NCBI GenBank assembly: GCA_945834545.1
Contig: CAMAHO010000038.1
Coordinates: 1 to 13,771 of the forward strand
DNA: 13,771 bases
From: an uncultured Lachnospiraceae bacterium
GTDB lineage: Bacteria > Bacillota > Clostridia > Lachnospirales > Lachnospiraceae
Direction: 5' to 3'
The translations under genes and the position numbers were made by a program. Shown piece by piece: positions 13,479-13,771 of the stretch (the stretch's first letter is position 1; each line of letters begins with the position of its first letter). The notes beneath the pieces are model-generated. The model was not told where the DNA came from. It saw only the letters and a list, made by a program, of their open reading frames with translations, and searched no databases.

Positions 13479-13610
13479 GTGTATGAAGTAAGTAAGCGGG
13501 GTACAGGAGAGAAAAGTGAGCGACTGTACCCCGCAGAAATTAAACAAGTAGTGGAAGAGGTAAAAAGTATAAAGAGAAAAAATCAGCATGAGCAATTCTA
13601 CTTGATTTAG
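13479..13610 (+). other. Short ORF, possible gene remnant, with internal 10-bp inverted repeat
   Basis: A frame open from just after a TAA (13470-13472) has a GTG at 13479 and ends at TAG 13608-13610, giving 43 residues. Its second half is a plausible charged amphipathic helix (from 'YPAEIKQVVEEVKSIKRKN' on), unlike random translation. There is no Shine-Dalgarno site before the GTG and no ATG. The inverted repeat GCGGGGTACA (13496-13505) / TGTACCCCGC (13525-13534) lies within it. It may be the tail of a lost gene or part of the structured element to its left. I do not recognise the sequence. Confidence 0.25.
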
Positions 13611-13653
13611 CACAGAACCTACCAGCGAGAAGCTATGTTATGAAGAAAAATAT

Positions 13654-13682
13654 TGATTTTCAAAATTGCGTTTGATATAATT
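13654..13682 (+). promoter_or_regulatory. Strong promoter reading out of the right edge
   Basis: TTGATT (13654-13659), a 17-base spacer and a perfect TATAAT (13677-13682), with a TG one base before the -10 box (extended -10). The start point would be near 13689. No start codon with a ribosome site lies before 13771, so the leader exceeds about 80 bases. It contains AAGCATA (13690-13696) and TATGCTT (13754-13760), which can pair, enclosing a small TGGCA/TGCCA hairpin (13711-13725). Confidence 0.7.
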
Positions 13683-13771
13683 CTATCGAAGCATATATTT
13701 CTTGGGTTTTGGCAGAGAATGCCATCTATCATTCTACATATTCAATGATTTCTATGCTTTTAAATTCACAA

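Noticed and set aside
13308..13613. 101-residue reverse-strand ORF across the right-edge hairpins
   Set aside because: It has no ribosome site, spans several perfect inverted repeats and reads as low-quality Ser/Phe/Leu-rich sequence; it is a by-product of the structured element.

Overview
The window looks like chromosomal core-type DNA from a Gram-positive Clostridia bacterium, most likely a Lachnospiraceae member. Reasons: all genes lie on the + strand, GC is moderate, Shine-Dalgarno sites are strong AGGAGG types, promoters are sigma-A-like TTGnnn/TATAAT, a perfect CIRCE operator is present, and the protein families (DegV, YhaO/YhaN, AgcS behind a glycine riboswitch, YbjQ, YhfC) are ones common in that group. 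Species level is not supported.

Layout. (1) 1-417 is the 3' end of a YhfC-family intramembrane protease. (2) 496-1435 is a two-gene unit: a MerR regulator with a C-terminal pair of membrane segments, overlapped by a YbjQ-family gene. (3) 1484-3313 is a heat-shock unit: CIRCE and sigma-A promoter, long leader, hsp20, a perfect intergenic hairpin, a class-B J-protein, and a strong terminator. (4) 3415-4607 is an AI-2E family membrane protein behind decayed tandem repeats and a promoter. (5) 4620-6153 is a methyl-accepting chemotaxis protein with a six-helix membrane sensor, whose promoter is straddled by an inverted repeat. (6) 6154-6524 is a 371-base gap with a perfect 15-bp hairpin and what looks like a broken coding fragment. 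(7) 6525-7428 is a DegV fatty-acid-binding protein and a terminator whose tail is duplicated. (8) 7449-11285 is a translationally coupled pair, an SbcD/YhaO-like nuclease and a YhaN-like SMC ATPase with a transmembrane hairpin at the middle of its coiled coil. (9) 11294-13309 is a promoter, a single glycine riboswitch aptamer, an AgcS sodium/amino-acid symporter, a small unknown protein and a terminator. (10) 13310-13771 has no confident gene but holds several strong hairpins, including a three-way-junction-like fold, a short ORF, and a good promoter reading out of the window.

The genes form small independent units rather than one pathway. The most coherent units are the CIRCE-controlled chaperone pair (sHsp holdase plus J-protein), the nuclease/ATPase pair, and the glycine-sensing transporter. 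No phage, CRISPR, rRNA or tRNA genes were seen. The best candidates for something less described are the probably membrane-anchored SbcCD-like complex and the structured element at the right edge.
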